Shown in pieces: positions 39,908 to 49,046 of a stretch of DNA of 49,255 nt (the first letter of the stretch is position 1; each line of letters starts with the position of its first letter). The notes beneath the pieces were generated by a model, which was given only the letters and a program-made list of their open reading frames with translations, did no database searches and was not told where the DNA came from. The position numbers and the translations under genes are program-made. Origin of the DNA: Myxococcota bacterium (lineage in GTDB: Bacteria; Myxococcota_A; Bradymonadia; UBA7976; UBA1532); the NCBI GenBank assembly GCA_963169045.1, contig CAUJDF010000046.1, positions 1-49,255 of the forward strand, written 5' to 3'.

Positions 39908-41893
39908 ATGGGTATGGGTGGCCGACACTCGTTCTGCGTCCTCGCGCTCCTCTGTCTGGCATGCAACGAGGTTCGCCTCGGCGACGACGCCGAAGCTGCC
40001 TTCCGCACCAAGGCAGGGGCGCGGCCGGTCACGCTCTCGCTCCAGCAGGGCGTGGGCGACTACACGGGGACCGTCGACACGACGCTCAGCAGCGTCGACT
40101 GGACCTGGGTGCCCGAGTCGCGCGGCAGCTTCGGCGGCAGCGAGCGCCTGCGGGTGCTCGAGCGCGACGGGCGCCACGCCCTGCTGCGCTTCGACCTGCG
40201 CGCCCTGCCCGCCGGCGCCCACGTCGTCTCGGCGCGCCTGCGCCTCTTCGTGGAGCGCGTCGACTTCCCCGTCTCGCCCGCGCTCGACCTGCACCGCCTC
40301 GAGGAGGAATGGATCGAGGGGCGCTGCGCGACGCAGTATGCCTGCGCGCCCGACGGCGCCACGTGGCGCAGCCGGGGACCGGGCCGCGCGAGTTGGCGCC
40401 GCGCCGGCGGCACGTACGGCGAGCGCGTCGCCACGGGCGCCATCGCCGCCGGGCGCGCCGCCGAGTTCGACGTGACCGGCGTCGTCGCCGAGTGGGTCGC
40501 CGGCGCCCGGCCCAACCACGGCCTGCTCCTTCGCGGCACGCGCGACGGCGTGAACGACGTCTCCATCGCCTCGTCCGAGGCGCGCGACGCGGCGCGGCGA
40601 CCGCGCCTCGAGATCGCCTGGTTGCCGGCGGAGGCGGCGCCACCGCCCGCCTCGGCCCCGCGGCCCGTCGCCTCGGCCCCGCCGCCGCCGGTCACGGCCC
40701 CGCGGCCCGTCGCCTCGGCCCCGCCGCCCGTCGCCTCGGCCCCGCCGCCCGTCGCCTCGGCCCCGCCGCCCGTCGCGCCCGCCGACTTCTGCCCGCCCTA
40801 CCCGCAGTCCCCGCTCTACCGCCCGCGCGCCCGCCAGATCGTCGTCGGCCCCGCCGACGACTGGAAGCGCACCATCGAGACCGCGGCCCCGGGCACCGAG
40901 GTCCTGCTGCGCGACGGCGAGTACCGCCTCGGCGAGACCTACGCCGTCCGCATCCGCCGCGACGTCACCGTCCGCGGCCAGCGCGGCGATCGCGCCCGCG
41001 TCGTCATCCGCGGCGCCGGCTACGGCGTGTGGAGCGAGGGCCTGCAGATCCTCGGCCCCAACGTCACCATCGCCAGCCTCACGATCACGCAGGTCCGGGA
41101 CCACGCCGTCTCGATCAAGGGCGAGACCGGTGCCCAGGCCCCGCACCTGTATGACCTGCACCTCGTCGACATCGGGACGCAGCACGTCAAGCTGACGCCC
41201 GGCGGCATGGCGGGCGGCGTGGTCGCGTGCTCCTCGATCGGCTTCTCGCCCGGCGGCGTGCGCGGCGACTACATCGACGGCGTCGACCTGCACGGCGCCA
41301 TCGACTGGGTCATCCGCGACAACGAGTTCTACAACATCACCGGCGACGGCAGCGGCTGCGCCGTCGACGTCTCGTGCGGGACGTACATCAGCGGCCCCGC
41401 CGTCCTCGTCTGGAACGGCGCGCGCGGCACCGTCATCGAGCGCAACGTGTTCGTCGACAACTTCCGCAACATCGCGCTCGGCCTCGGCCGCGGCCACACC
41501 GGCGGCGTCATCCGCAACAACTTCATCTGGCGCGCGGGACCGGGCGACGCGGGGATCGAGCTGCAGACCGCCGACGGCGCGCTCGTCGCCCACAACACGG
41601 TGCGCGTCGGCGGCTACCCCGCCGCCATCGAGGTGCGCGACGCGCGCGGCGTTCGCCTCGTGGGCAACGCGCTCGGCAGCCCCGTCTGGAACCGCGGCAA
41701 CGCCGTCTTCGAGGCGCGCGGCAACGTCGAGCGCGTCACCGACGCCGACTTCGCCGCCCCCGGCGACTACCACCTCAGCGCGCGCTCCGCCTGCCGCGGC
41801 GCCGGCATCGCCCTCGCCGAGGTGCCCGCCGACATCGAAGGCGAGACGCGCGGCGCCCGCCCCGACGTGGGCGCCGACCAGTCGCCGCGCTGA
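39908..41893 (+). CDS. DNRLRE and right-handed beta-helix exported protein
   Basis: A 661-residue secreted protein. ATG 39908 follows GAGGGAGGG. The signal ends near Cys19 (LCLAC), an imperfect lipobox, so lipidation is uncertain. An N-terminal DNRLRE-type beta-sandwich domain (about 35-235, with LLRFDL and FDVTGVVAEWVAG) resembles carbohydrate-binding CBM96 modules. A Pro/Ala/Val repeat linker (about 240-292) leads to a parallel beta-helix (about 300-660) with coils such as NVTIASLTI, VIRDNEFYNI, VIERNVFVDN and LVAHNTVRV, similar to polysaccharide lyase 6-like folds. Polysaccharide binding or cleavage is likely, but no catalytic residues were identified. Confidence 0.87.
   Translation: MGMGGRHSFCVLALLCLACNEVRLGDDAEAAFRTKAGARPVTLSLQQGVGDYTGTVDTTLSSVDWTWVPESRGSFGGSERLRVLERDGRHALLRFDLRALPAGAHVVSARLRLFVERVDFPVSPALDLHRLEEEWIEGRCATQYACAPDGATWRSRGPGRASWRRAGGTYGERVATGAIAAGRAAEFDVTGVVAEWVAGARPNHGLLLRGTRDGVNDVSIASSEARDAARRPRLEIAWLPAEAAPPPASAPRPVASAPPPPVTAPRPVASAPPPVASAPPPVASAPPPVAPADFCPPYPQSPLYRPRARQIVVGPADDWKRTIETAAPGTEVLLRDGEYRLGETYAVRIRRDVTVRGQRGDRARVVIRGAGYGVWSEGLQILGPNVTIASLTITQVRDHAVSIKGETGAQAPHLYDLHLVDIGTQHVKLTPGGMAGGVVACSSIGFSPGGVRGDYIDGVDLHGAIDWVIRDNEFYNITGDGSGCAVDVSCGTYISGPAVLVWNGARGTVIERNVFVDNFRNIALGLGRGHTGGVIRNNFIWRAGPGDAGIELQTADGALVAHNTVRVGGYPAAIEVRDARGVRLVGNALGSPVWNRGNAVFEARGNVERVTDADFAAPGDYHLSARSACRGAGIALAEVPADIEGETRGARPDVGADQSPR
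40660..40775 (+). repeat. Pro-rich linker tandem repeats
   Basis: Imperfect 21-bp units built on CCCGTCGCCTCGGCCCCG encode (P)PPVASAP repeats between the two domains of the beta-helix protein. The last three units are nearly identical, which marks recent slippage. All are in frame. Confidence 0.8.
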
Positions 41894-41984
41894 TCCCCCC
41901 GGCCGTACCCCGATCGGGGGATTGCCGGTGCCCCCGCGAGATCCGAAGACTAGGATTCCTGTGCGCCACGGTCGGAGCGCCCCC

Positions 41985-42917
41985 ATGAGCCGCCCGCTCG
42001 TCTTCCTCTTCCCGGGCCAGAGCGCCCGCGATCCCGAGATGTTCGCGCGGCTGTCGGCCGTCGATCCCGCCGGCACCGCGGCGATGCTCGCGCGCCTGCG
42101 CGCCCTCGGCGTCGAGCCCACCGGCGAGCTCGAGACGAACCGCGCCGTGCAGCTCGCGGTGTTCGGCGCCACGCGCCTCTGGGCGGACCTCGTCGCCGCC
42201 GCCGGCCTGCGCGCGACGGCGTCCGCCGGCCACTCGCTCGGCGAGTACAGCCATCTCGTCGACCTCGGCGCGCTCGAGGCCGCCGCCGCGCTCGCCCTCG
42301 TCGCCGCTCGCGGCGCCGCCTGCGACGCCGGCCCTTACGGCGCCATGGCCGCCGTGCACCCCGTCGGCGCGCACGACCTCGCGGACCTGCTGCCCGATCT
42401 CGGCGAGGTGTGGATCGCCTGCGACGACGCCCCGACCCAGGTCGTGCTCGGCGGCGCGCAGGCCGCCCTCGACCGCGCCATGGCCCGGCTCGCGGAGGAG
42501 CACTTCGCCCTCTCGACGGTGATCGAGCGGCGCATCGCCATGCACACACCGCGCTTCGCGCCGGTGAGACCGCACCTGCGCCGCGCCCTCGAGCGTGCGC
42601 CCTGGTCCGACGTCGGCGGCACGTACTGGTCCAACGTCCTCGGCGGCCCCGTCGACACGCCCCCCGCCGCCACGGTCGTCGACCTGCTCACCCGCCACCT
42701 CGCGGAGCCCGTGCGCTGGCGACAGACGGTCGAGGCCCTGCTCGCGCGTCACCCCGACGCCGTCTTCCTCGAGGTGGGCCCGTGCCGCGCCCTCACGGAC
42801 CCGCTCCGCCGCTGGATGCCGGACCTCCCCATCTTCGCCGTGGACCCCGTCTGCGACCCCGCGGAGGCCCCCGCCCGCTTCGCCGCCGTGCTCGAGGAGG
42901 TGCAGCGCGCCGCCTGA
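41985..42917 (+). CDS. Orphan FabD-like acyltransferase
   Basis: A 310-residue acyltransferase of the malonyl-CoA:ACP transacylase fold. The N-terminal FPGQS (9-13), nucleophile Ser84 in GHSLGE, Arg109 (the residue that binds a carboxylated extender in FabD) and His187 in AMHTPRF are present, so it probably loads a malonyl-type unit. The usual fatty-acid partners (fabH, fabG, acpP) are not nearby, and the gene stands alone between a surface protein and the large SUKH/WD40 gene. It may serve a remote polyketide or lipid pathway. Confidence 0.9.
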   Translation: MSRPLVFLFPGQSARDPEMFARLSAVDPAGTAAMLARLRALGVEPTGELETNRAVQLAVFGATRLWADLVAAAGLRATASAGHSLGEYSHLVDLGALEAAAALALVAARGAACDAGPYGAMAAVHPVGAHDLADLLPDLGEVWIACDDAPTQVVLGGAQAALDRAMARLAEEHFALSTVIERRIAMHTPRFAPVRPHLRRALERAPWSDVGGTYWSNVLGGPVDTPPAATVVDLLTRHLAEPVRWRQTVEALLARHPDAVFLEVGPCRALTDPLRRWMPDLPIFAVDPVCDPAEAPARFAAVLEEVQRAA

Positions 42918-43143
42918 CAGGGTGTTCCCTCTCGCCCACCACCGTCCGGTGGTCCGCCGCGTGCGCGAAGGCGGAGCGGGGTGTCAGCGCGAGGCGCCGC
43001 AGCGCGTTTCAGCGGGCGACGACGCATCCGCCGACCTGCGGCACGGGCGAGCGACCGGTGGGGCGCCCGCCGCGGCGCGACGCGCTGGACACTCCGGCGG
43101 TCCGTCGGCTCCAATGCGCGCCGTCCGAAGAGAGGATCGCCCG

Positions 43144-46100
43144 ATGCGACTGCAGCGCCTCACCGCCACAGGCCTCGCGTTCCTGGAGCTCGCCGTCGAG
43201 GGACATGTGCTCGTGCGCCTCGCGGGCGACCGTCCCGACGCGCTCGTCGAGACCGGGCGCGAGGCGTTCCCCGACGCCGAGGCCGCCGCGCGGGCGCTCG
43301 CCCTGGCCGCCGCACGGGCGCAGGCGGAGGGCGCCGAGCTGCCGATCGAGCCCGCCGCCGAGGCGCGGGCCTTCTACGAGAGCGAGTTCTTCGCGCTGCT
43401 CGAGGCGGAGTACGGCGCCACGAGGCGCAAGACGCCGCGGCCCATCCTCGCGGACGCCGAGGCGCGCTACGGCGTGACGTTCCCGCCGGATCTGAGGGCG
43501 CTGCTCTCCTTCGTCGAGACGCACGACCTGCGCCGCACCTGTTTCGGCGAGTGGCAGGGCCTCGAGTGGGGCCTGCCGCCGCTGAAGCCGGGCGCGAACG
43601 AGCTCGCCGAGCGCATCGCCCTCGACCGCAAGAGCGCCCTCGGCACCGCCGTGCTCGAGATGCTCTGCAGCCTCGTGCCCATCGGACAGGCGCGCAACGG
43701 CGACGTCTACTACGCGTACGTCGACGTGGCGCACCCCGAGGCCTGCGAGGTCTACCTCTGGGACCACGAGGAGCGCTCGCTCCACGTCTTCGCCGACTCG
43801 ATCGCGACGCTGGCGCGCCTGAACTGGCTCTACGAGGTGGACGCCGGCGACATCGAGGTGGAGGGCGACGTGCTCGAGGTCGTGCGCGCCGGGCTCGGCG
43901 CGATCGCCGACCGCGTGTCGCCGAGCTGGCACTTCCGGTCGCTCGTGGAGAACGCCGGCGTGGAGCCCGCGTTCCGGTCGCGCCTCCCGGTGCTGTTCTG
44001 CTATGGGCGCGGCCAGTGGATCGACGCGCTCACGAGCGGCCGCGGCAGCGACGTCGCCGCCCACGCCAAGGGCCTGTTCTTCCAGGTCCTCGAGGATTGG
44101 CACGCGAAGGCCACGTGGGAGGAGGCGACCCGGTCGCCGCGCTGGCTCCGCTCCCCGATGGCGGTCTACTGGCTGTTCTACGTGACGTTCTTCGGGCACG
44201 ACGAGCGGCTGGCGGTCGCGTGCGAGCAGCTGGCGCGGTCGTCTTCGTCGTTCACGCGCGACGCCGCCGCGCTCTTCGCGGCGCTCGACGCGTCGCTGCG
44301 CACCGGCGAGAAGACCGCGTCGCTCGGCAAGATCAAGAGTGTGCCGGCGCTGCTGAAGAAGTTCGCCAGGGCGGAGACCCACGGCGCCCGTCTGCGCCGC
44401 GAGCAGGCGGAGGCCGAGGCGCGCGAGGCGGCGCGCGCGAAGGACGCCGCGTTCGCCGAGGCGTTGCTCGCGAAGGGCGGCGACCTCGACGCGGCGGCGG
44501 CGGCGCACACCAGGCGCCCGGCGGTGGTCGAGCGGCTGTTCGCGCACATGGCCGCGGGCGACGAGCGCCTCGCGCGCAGCATGGCGCGCCTCGACCTGCT
44601 GGCCGACGGCGATCGCTACCGGGACCACGCGGCGGCGACCGCGTGGCTGGCGGCGCACGGCTCGCCGCGACTGCTGCCGCTGCTCCGGGCGCGCGGCGAC
44701 GACCCTCTGGCGAACCGGCTCGCGCCGCCCGCGCCCGAAGCGCCGCCCGCGCCCGCGGCCATCCCGTCGTTCGACATGCTGCGGATCGCGGCCACGCGCG
44801 ACGCCCTCTGGGCGCTCGCCCACCACGGCTCCGACGAGGCGCTCGCGCGTCTCGACGCGGCCCTGGCGCGCCACCGCGGCGACTCCGTGTTCACGCTGTT
44901 CGAGCGGCTGTTCCGCGAGGCGCTGGCGGCGCGCGCCGGGCGCCCGGTGTCGCTGCCGGTCGTGCGCTCGGCCCTCGCGGTCGTCACCTCGGACCAGGCG
45001 CGCACGTCGCAGCTGCAGCGCGTCGCGCTCGGCCTGCTGGCCCGGCACGCGCCCGCCGACGAGGCGCGCGAGACGCTCCTGCGCTTCGTCGGCTGGGATC
45101 TGCCCGCGGTGCGCGCGACGGCCCGCGCCCTCCTCGCGGAGCTCGGCGTGCCGGACGCCACGCGCGTCGTCGACGCGCTCGAGGCCGACGCGATCTACGC
45201 CCGCGACGGGCTCGAGGGCCTGCGCGCCGCGCTCGCCGACCCCTGGACGCTGCCGCTCCACACGGCCATCGAGAAGGCCGCCGCCGAGGGGCACGGCGAG
45301 GCGATCGCCGCCGACGCGGTCGCCGCGTTCGAGCGCCGCTACTTCGGCTACACCCGCGGCCACGGCTACTACTCGGGCCGCTACGACGTGATGATCCGCG
45401 CCGCGGAGGCGATCGCCGCGCTGCCCGGCCCCGCCGTCGACGCGTTCGTCCACCGCATGGTGAACCACGTCTCGCCGCTGCTGCGGCCGGTGCTGAGCGA
45501 CGTCGAGCACCAGAACCGGGCCCGTGCGGTCGGTCCCCCGCAGCCGTCGGAGCACGGGATGTCGCGGAGCGTCTTCGCGGCGCGCCCGTTCGCGCTCGGC
45601 GCCACGGTGCACGGGCTCGCGTTCGCCGGCGGCGGGGTGGTGGCCGGCGGCAACACGCGCTCGGTGTTCTTCGACGCCGACGGCGCCGCCACACCGCTGC
45701 CGCCCGAGGTCGCCGCCGGCTGGTGTTACGACGTGGACGTCGATCCGAGCGGCCGTTACGCGGCCTTCGGATACCACGGCTGCCACGTCGTCGTGCTCGA
45801 CGTCGCCACCCGGACGATCGTGGCGCGCCGCCAGCTCGGCGGCGTCCCGAAGGGCGTGCGCAAGCTGAAGTTCTCGCCGGACGGACGCTTCCTCGCCACG
45901 GCGTCCGACGACCGCACGCTGCGGGTGCTCGACACGTCCACCTGGGAGACGACGCTGCACCACGTCGAGCCCTACGACGTGAACGGCGTCGCGTGGATCG
46001 ACGCGGAGACATTGGCGTTCGTGACCGACCACCACCTCGGCGTGCTGCCGCGGACGGGCGGCGAGGCGCGGCGCCTCGACGTCGGCGGCGGCGCCGACGT

Positions 46101-47289
46101 GCGCTTCGAGGGCGGCGCGATCATCGCCGGGACGCAGAAGCTCGGGCTCGTCTTCGTCGATCCGGACACGCTCGCGGTCCGGCGCAAGCTCCCGGCGGCC
46201 GGCGTCGCGCGGACGCGCCTGTCGGCCGACGGCGAGACGCTGTGGGTGGCCTGCTACGCGGGCGAAGAGGGCCTGTGGCGCTGGACGCTCGGCAAGAAGC
46301 CGACGGCGACGCACGTGATCGCCGGCGAGTCGCTGTTCGCGCTCGCTCTCGACCCGCGCACCGGCGGCGTCGTTACGGGCGGCAAGGCGGGGGGCGTCCA
46401 CCGCGCGGGCGCCGATGGCGTGCTCGTCGCGCCGCCGTCCGAGACGCACGGCGCGGGCATCGTGCGGCTCTTCGACGCCGGCCCCGGCGCGTTCCACGCC
46501 CTCGACGCCACCGGCAAGGTGCTGCGCTGGTCCCTCGGGAGCGGGCGCGCGGAGCGGCCCTGGCCGGCGCAGCGGCCCCACGACGACGCGCAGGCCGCGG
46601 CGGTCCTCGACGACGGCGCGCTCGTCGTCTCGGCGTTCAAGGCGGTGAGCATGACCCCCGCCGACGGCCCCGAGCGCTTCCGCGTCGAGCTCGGCCGCTC
46701 CGAGGCGGTGGTCGCGGCGGGCGACGTCCTGGTCGTCGGCGACGGCCCGGCGCTGCGCTGGATCGACGCGCGGAGCGGCGAGACGCTCGCCCGCGTGCCG
46801 GCGGGGGTGCGGAGCAGTTGGGTGCGCCACCTGATCGCGCTCGACGCCGACACCTTCCTGGTGGTCGGCTACGACGACCCGAAGATCGCCCTGTGGAGCG
46901 TCGGCGAGCGCCGCGCCCTCCTCGAGGCGACGTTCGATGCGCGCCACGACGACGGACGCTACGCGCGCAGCTACGGCGTGTGCCTCGGGCGGCACTTGTA
47001 CGTCGCCCACTGGAACGAGACGGTCGAGATCATCGACCCGCGCACGCTCACGGTGGACGCGGTCCTCGACGTCGAGACGAGCTACGAGTGGCTCGCGACG
47101 GATCCGGACGAGCGCTGGCTCCTGGCGAGCACCGGCCGCTTCGTCGATGTGTTCGAGATCGCGACCGGCCGGCGCCTCGGGCGCACCCTGCTCGACGCCG
47201 AGGTAAAGGCGCTGCGCGTGATTGGTGAGCGCGAGGCGGTGGCCGGCCTCGCGAGCGGCGACCTCGTGCGCGTCGTCTGGACGGCCTGA
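43144..47289 (+). CDS. Large SUKH/helical-repeat/WD40 mosaic protein
   Basis: A 1381-residue soluble protein with no signal peptide. Residues 1-75 look like a degenerate WGR domain. About 95-225 resemble an SMI1/KNR4 (SUKH) domain: AEARYGVTFPPDLRALL, VPIG and YLWDHE. The middle (about 230-790) is helical, partly HEAT-like, with a charged Ala/Glu/Arg stretch near 410-440. The C-terminal part, from about 806, is a WD40-type propeller with LKFSPDGRFLATASDD near 900. SUKH proteins act as immunity proteins or scaffolds; WGR domains occur in DNA-related and Ter-associated proteins. I do not know this full arrangement. ATG 43144 is preceded by AGAGGA; ATG 43114 is an alternative. Confidence 0.82.
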   Translation: MRLQRLTATGLAFLELAVEGHVLVRLAGDRPDALVETGREAFPDAEAAARALALAAARAQAEGAELPIEPAAEARAFYESEFFALLEAEYGATRRKTPRPILADAEARYGVTFPPDLRALLSFVETHDLRRTCFGEWQGLEWGLPPLKPGANELAERIALDRKSALGTAVLEMLCSLVPIGQARNGDVYYAYVDVAHPEACEVYLWDHEERSLHVFADSIATLARLNWLYEVDAGDIEVEGDVLEVVRAGLGAIADRVSPSWHFRSLVENAGVEPAFRSRLPVLFCYGRGQWIDALTSGRGSDVAAHAKGLFFQVLEDWHAKATWEEATRSPRWLRSPMAVYWLFYVTFFGHDERLAVACEQLARSSSSFTRDAAALFAALDASLRTGEKTASLGKIKSVPALLKKFARAETHGARLRREQAEAEAREAARAKDAAFAEALLAKGGDLDAAAAAHTRRPAVVERLFAHMAAGDERLARSMARLDLLADGDRYRDHAAATAWLAAHGSPRLLPLLRARGDDPLANRLAPPAPEAPPAPAAIPSFDMLRIAATRDALWALAHHGSDEALARLDAALARHRGDSVFTLFERLFREALAARAGRPVSLPVVRSALAVVTSDQARTSQLQRVALGLLARHAPADEARETLLRFVGWDLPAVRATARALLAELGVPDATRVVDALEADAIYARDGLEGLRAALADPWTLPLHTAIEKAAAEGHGEAIAADAVAAFERRYFGYTRGHGYYSGRYDVMIRAAEAIAALPGPAVDAFVHRMVNHVSPLLRPVLSDVEHQNRARAVGPPQPSEHGMSRSVFAARPFALGATVHGLAFAGGGVVAGGNTRSVFFDADGAATPLPPEVAAGWCYDVDVDPSGRYAAFGYHGCHVVVLDVATRTIVARRQLGGVPKGVRKLKFSPDGRFLATASDDRTLRVLDTSTWETTLHHVEPYDVNGVAWIDAETLAFVTDHHLGVLPRTGGEARRLDVGGGADVRFEGGAIIAGTQKLGLVFVDPDTLAVRRKLPAAGVARTRLSADGETLWVACYAGEEGLWRWTLGKKPTATHVIAGESLFALALDPRTGGVVTGGKAGGVHRAGADGVLVAPPSETHGAGIVRLFDAGPGAFHALDATGKVLRWSLGSGRAERPWPAQRPHDDAQAAAVLDDGALVVSAFKAVSMTPADGPERFRVELGRSEAVVAAGDVLVVGDGPALRWIDARSGETLARVPAGVRSSWVRHLIALDADTFLVVGYDDPKIALWSVGERRALLEATFDARHDDGRYARSYGVCLGRHLYVAHWNETVEIIDPRTLTVDAVLDVETSYEWLATDPDERWLLASTGRFVDVFEIATGRRLGRTLLDAEVKALRVIGEREAVAGLASGDLVRVVWTA

Positions 47290-47409
47290 TCCGCCCACCG
47301 GCGCATCGTCCGGGACTTCCGCCTCGAGTGGCTTGCCCCCGAAGTTCCGCGCGCTTCGTCGCGGCCCTCGGCCCCCAGGTCTGCGTCACGAGCGCGCCCG
47401 GGGACCCGG

Positions 47410-47438
47410 TTGACACTGCGCGCGCCGGCGGATACGTC
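47410..47438 (+). promoter_or_regulatory. Putative leaderless promoter for the gene at 47445
   Basis: Perfect TTGACA (47410-47415), 17 nt, TACGTC (47433-47438; the overlapping GATACG is an alternative). The GTG at 47445 lies 6 nt downstream without a Shine-Dalgarno sequence, the same layout as the zinc-cassette promoter. Confidence 0.45.
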
Positions 47439-47444
47439 GGTCGA

Positions 47445-47915
47445 GTGGACACCGACGTCGAGTTCCGCGAAGTCCAGCGATTCCGTCAGCGGTGGCTCTG
47501 GGCGCTGATGCTCGGCGTCCTGCTCGCCGAGTGCGCCGCGCTCGTCGGCGTCGTGCGCGCGGAGGCGACCGTGGCGCTCCCCGGCGTCGCGTTCGGCGCC
47601 GTCATCGCCGTCGGCGTGCTGGCGCTGCTGTGGTCCGCGCGCATGGAGACCGAGGTCCGCGCCGACGGACTTTACGTGCGCTTCGTCCCGTTCCACCGCA
47701 CGCCGCGGCGCTTCGCGTTCGCCGACATCGCGCGCTGCGAAGCGCGGACGTACCGGCCCATCGCCGAGTACGGCGGCTGGGGCCTGCGCGGCGGCGCCTA
47801 CAACGTGAGCGGCGATCGCGGCGCGCAGCTCCACCTGCGCAACGGCGACGCGATGCTCATCGGGTCACAGCGGGCGGAGGCGCTGGCGGAGGCCGTCAAC
47901 CGCCACCTGTCCTGA
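47445..47915 (+). CDS. DUF6141-like small membrane protein
   Basis: A 156-residue protein with two adjacent membrane helices (about 17-37 and 41-62) followed by a PH-like soluble domain. The block RPIAEYGGWGLR, followed by LIGSQRAEALAEAV, matches DUF6141-type proteins, whose function is unknown. GTG 47445 is preferred because it directly follows promoter-like boxes and starts just before the first helix; the reading from 47328 has an unusual extension. Its end overlaps a doubtful minus-strand frame. Confidence 0.78.
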   Translation: MDTDVEFREVQRFRQRWLWALMLGVLLAECAALVGVVRAEATVALPGVAFGAVIAVGVLALLWSARMETEVRADGLYVRFVPFHRTPRRFAFADIARCEARTYRPIAEYGGWGLRGGAYNVSGDRGAQLHLRNGDAMLIGSQRAEALAEAVNRHLS

Positions 47916-48264
47916 TCGGGACGGGGCGCGACGCGCCCTCGGCCTTCTCGTCGCTCGCAGGCGCCAGGCACGCGGCGGGCGCCGCCTCCGACGACGCGGC
48001 AGCGCTCGGCGGGGCCGCAGTGCGCGTCGTCGGGGTCGACGCAGGTCGGGCGCGGCGGGGCTGGTCGGCCGGCTCGCAACAGAGCGCGAGCTGGAGGAGC
48101 CGGCGGCGCCCGCCCGGCGCCGCGGCGCAGTCGGCGTCCACGCGGGCGTCGGCCGCGATCCAGGTCCGGACGGAGACCGGCGCGATGAGCCCCTGGCCGC
48201 GGTCGCCCACCGTGCCGGCGGCCGCGCAGACACCGACGCCTGCTCGACGTCGATGAGGGCGCAT
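47896..48264 (-). CDS. Doubtful Cys/Arg-rich small ORF
   Basis: A 122-codon frame with high third-position GC and no recognised domain; ATG 48264 or 48267 could start it. It is the best candidate in a 506-bp gap (47916-48421). Near 48060 the protein-like character shifts to another minus frame, which reads CVDPDDAHCGPAERC, so this may be a frame-shifted remnant of a Cys-rich exported protein. I see no promoter or ribosome binding site. Treat as unproven. Confidence 0.25.
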   Translation of the reverse strand: MRPHRRRAGVGVCAAAGTVGDRGQGLIAPVSVRTWIAADARVDADCAAAPGGRRRLLQLALCCEPADQPRRARPASTPTTRTAAPPSAAASSEAAPAACLAPASDEKAEGASRPVPIRTGGG

Positions 48265-48421
48265 CATCGTCGTTGCCGATTTCGCGGGGTGTGCCTGGCT
48301 GCTTGATCGCATGGACGTCCCATACGACGCGGAGTCACAGCGCGGCGCTTGACAGCGGCTCCTACCGCGGCGACCCTCGTGACACTCGTGAGACAAGACG
48401 CATTCCACCTGGGAGGAGCGA

Positions 48422-48825
48422 ATGAGCATTGGACCCTCCGTGCGCAACGCGAGGTGCGCGATGATCTGGGCGCTGGCAGCGACAGCGGGAGCGTCGTCCG
48501 CAGCCTCGGCGGCGCCCCCGAGGCCGGGCGCCTCGACTGCGACATCCCCAATGCCTGCGTGGCCAATCAAACGACAGACGTGACTTTCACCTTCCGTCGA
48601 CCGATCGACCTCAAGGGCGGCGTGGTTTACGGCATCGAGCTCGTCTTGGTCGGTTCCGGCAACGGCATCAATTGGCGGCGGAGCTCGTACCCGAAGGACG
48701 TCATCGACCCCTATCGCGGCGGCAAGGTCTGGGTGGCGATGCCGGGCCCCTCGCCGGAGGCGCCGATTTGGATGCCCAACGACGGCATCGACCTCGCATT
48801 CCGCGTCGAGGGCTGCCGCCGCTGA
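48422..48825 (+). pseudogene. Frame-broken secreted protein remnant
   Basis: A strong Shine-Dalgarno GGGAGGAG (48411-48418) precedes ATG 48422, which opens a signal-peptide-like N terminus (MIWALAATAGASSAASAA inside it). That frame stops at about 48583. From about 48480 the previous frame encodes a protein-like C-terminal domain (VVYGIELVLVGSGNGINW, then DPYRGGKVWVAMPG, then DLAFRVEG) ending at 48825. It resembles the end of secreted sugar-binding-type domains but lacks a normal N-terminal half. The simplest reading is a frameshift, perhaps with a deletion, that separated signal and domain; an assembly error is possible. Confidence 0.6.
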
Positions 48826-48956
48826 CCTGACTGGTATCGCGCCCCGACCGACAGCACCCGTCCCGGCTGGTGGCTCATCAAGAGTCGGAGGGGCGGGCGT
48901 CTCATTGCTCATGCGCGAGTGGCTGGGTCCGTCTTCGTCCGACCCGCTCGCCGCCC

Positions 48957-48999
48957 CCGCGCCCCGACCGCCGACCGTCCGTCGGCGGTCGGGGCGCGG
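48957..48999. terminator. Perfect 19-bp hairpin between convergent gene remnants
   Basis: Arms 48957-48975 and 48981-48999 are perfectly complementary, with the 5-nt loop CGTCC. It lies 131 bp after the broken gene ending at 48825 and 47 bp after the minus-strand reading that stops at 49047. No T tract follows on either side, so it may block exonucleases or act as a bidirectional attenuator rather than a standard intrinsic terminator. Confidence 0.55.
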
Positions 49000-49046
49000 T
49001 GACGAGCTTCAGCCAGCACGTCGACGCGTCCCTGGCGCCTCTCTCG

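Noticed and set aside
40660-40775. CRISPR-like array
   Set aside because: 21-bp in-frame units with no unique spacers; they encode a Pro/Ala/Val linker.
42918-43143. Gene in the gap before the SUKH/WD40 gene
   Set aside because: Open frames there are short, Arg-rich and lack ribosome sites; only the AGAGGA before 43144 stands out.
43009-47298. A 1429-codon minus-strand frame opposite the SUKH/WD40 gene
   Set aside because: Same shadow effect; no signal, motif or ribosome site, and low-complexity Arg/Val/Ala composition.
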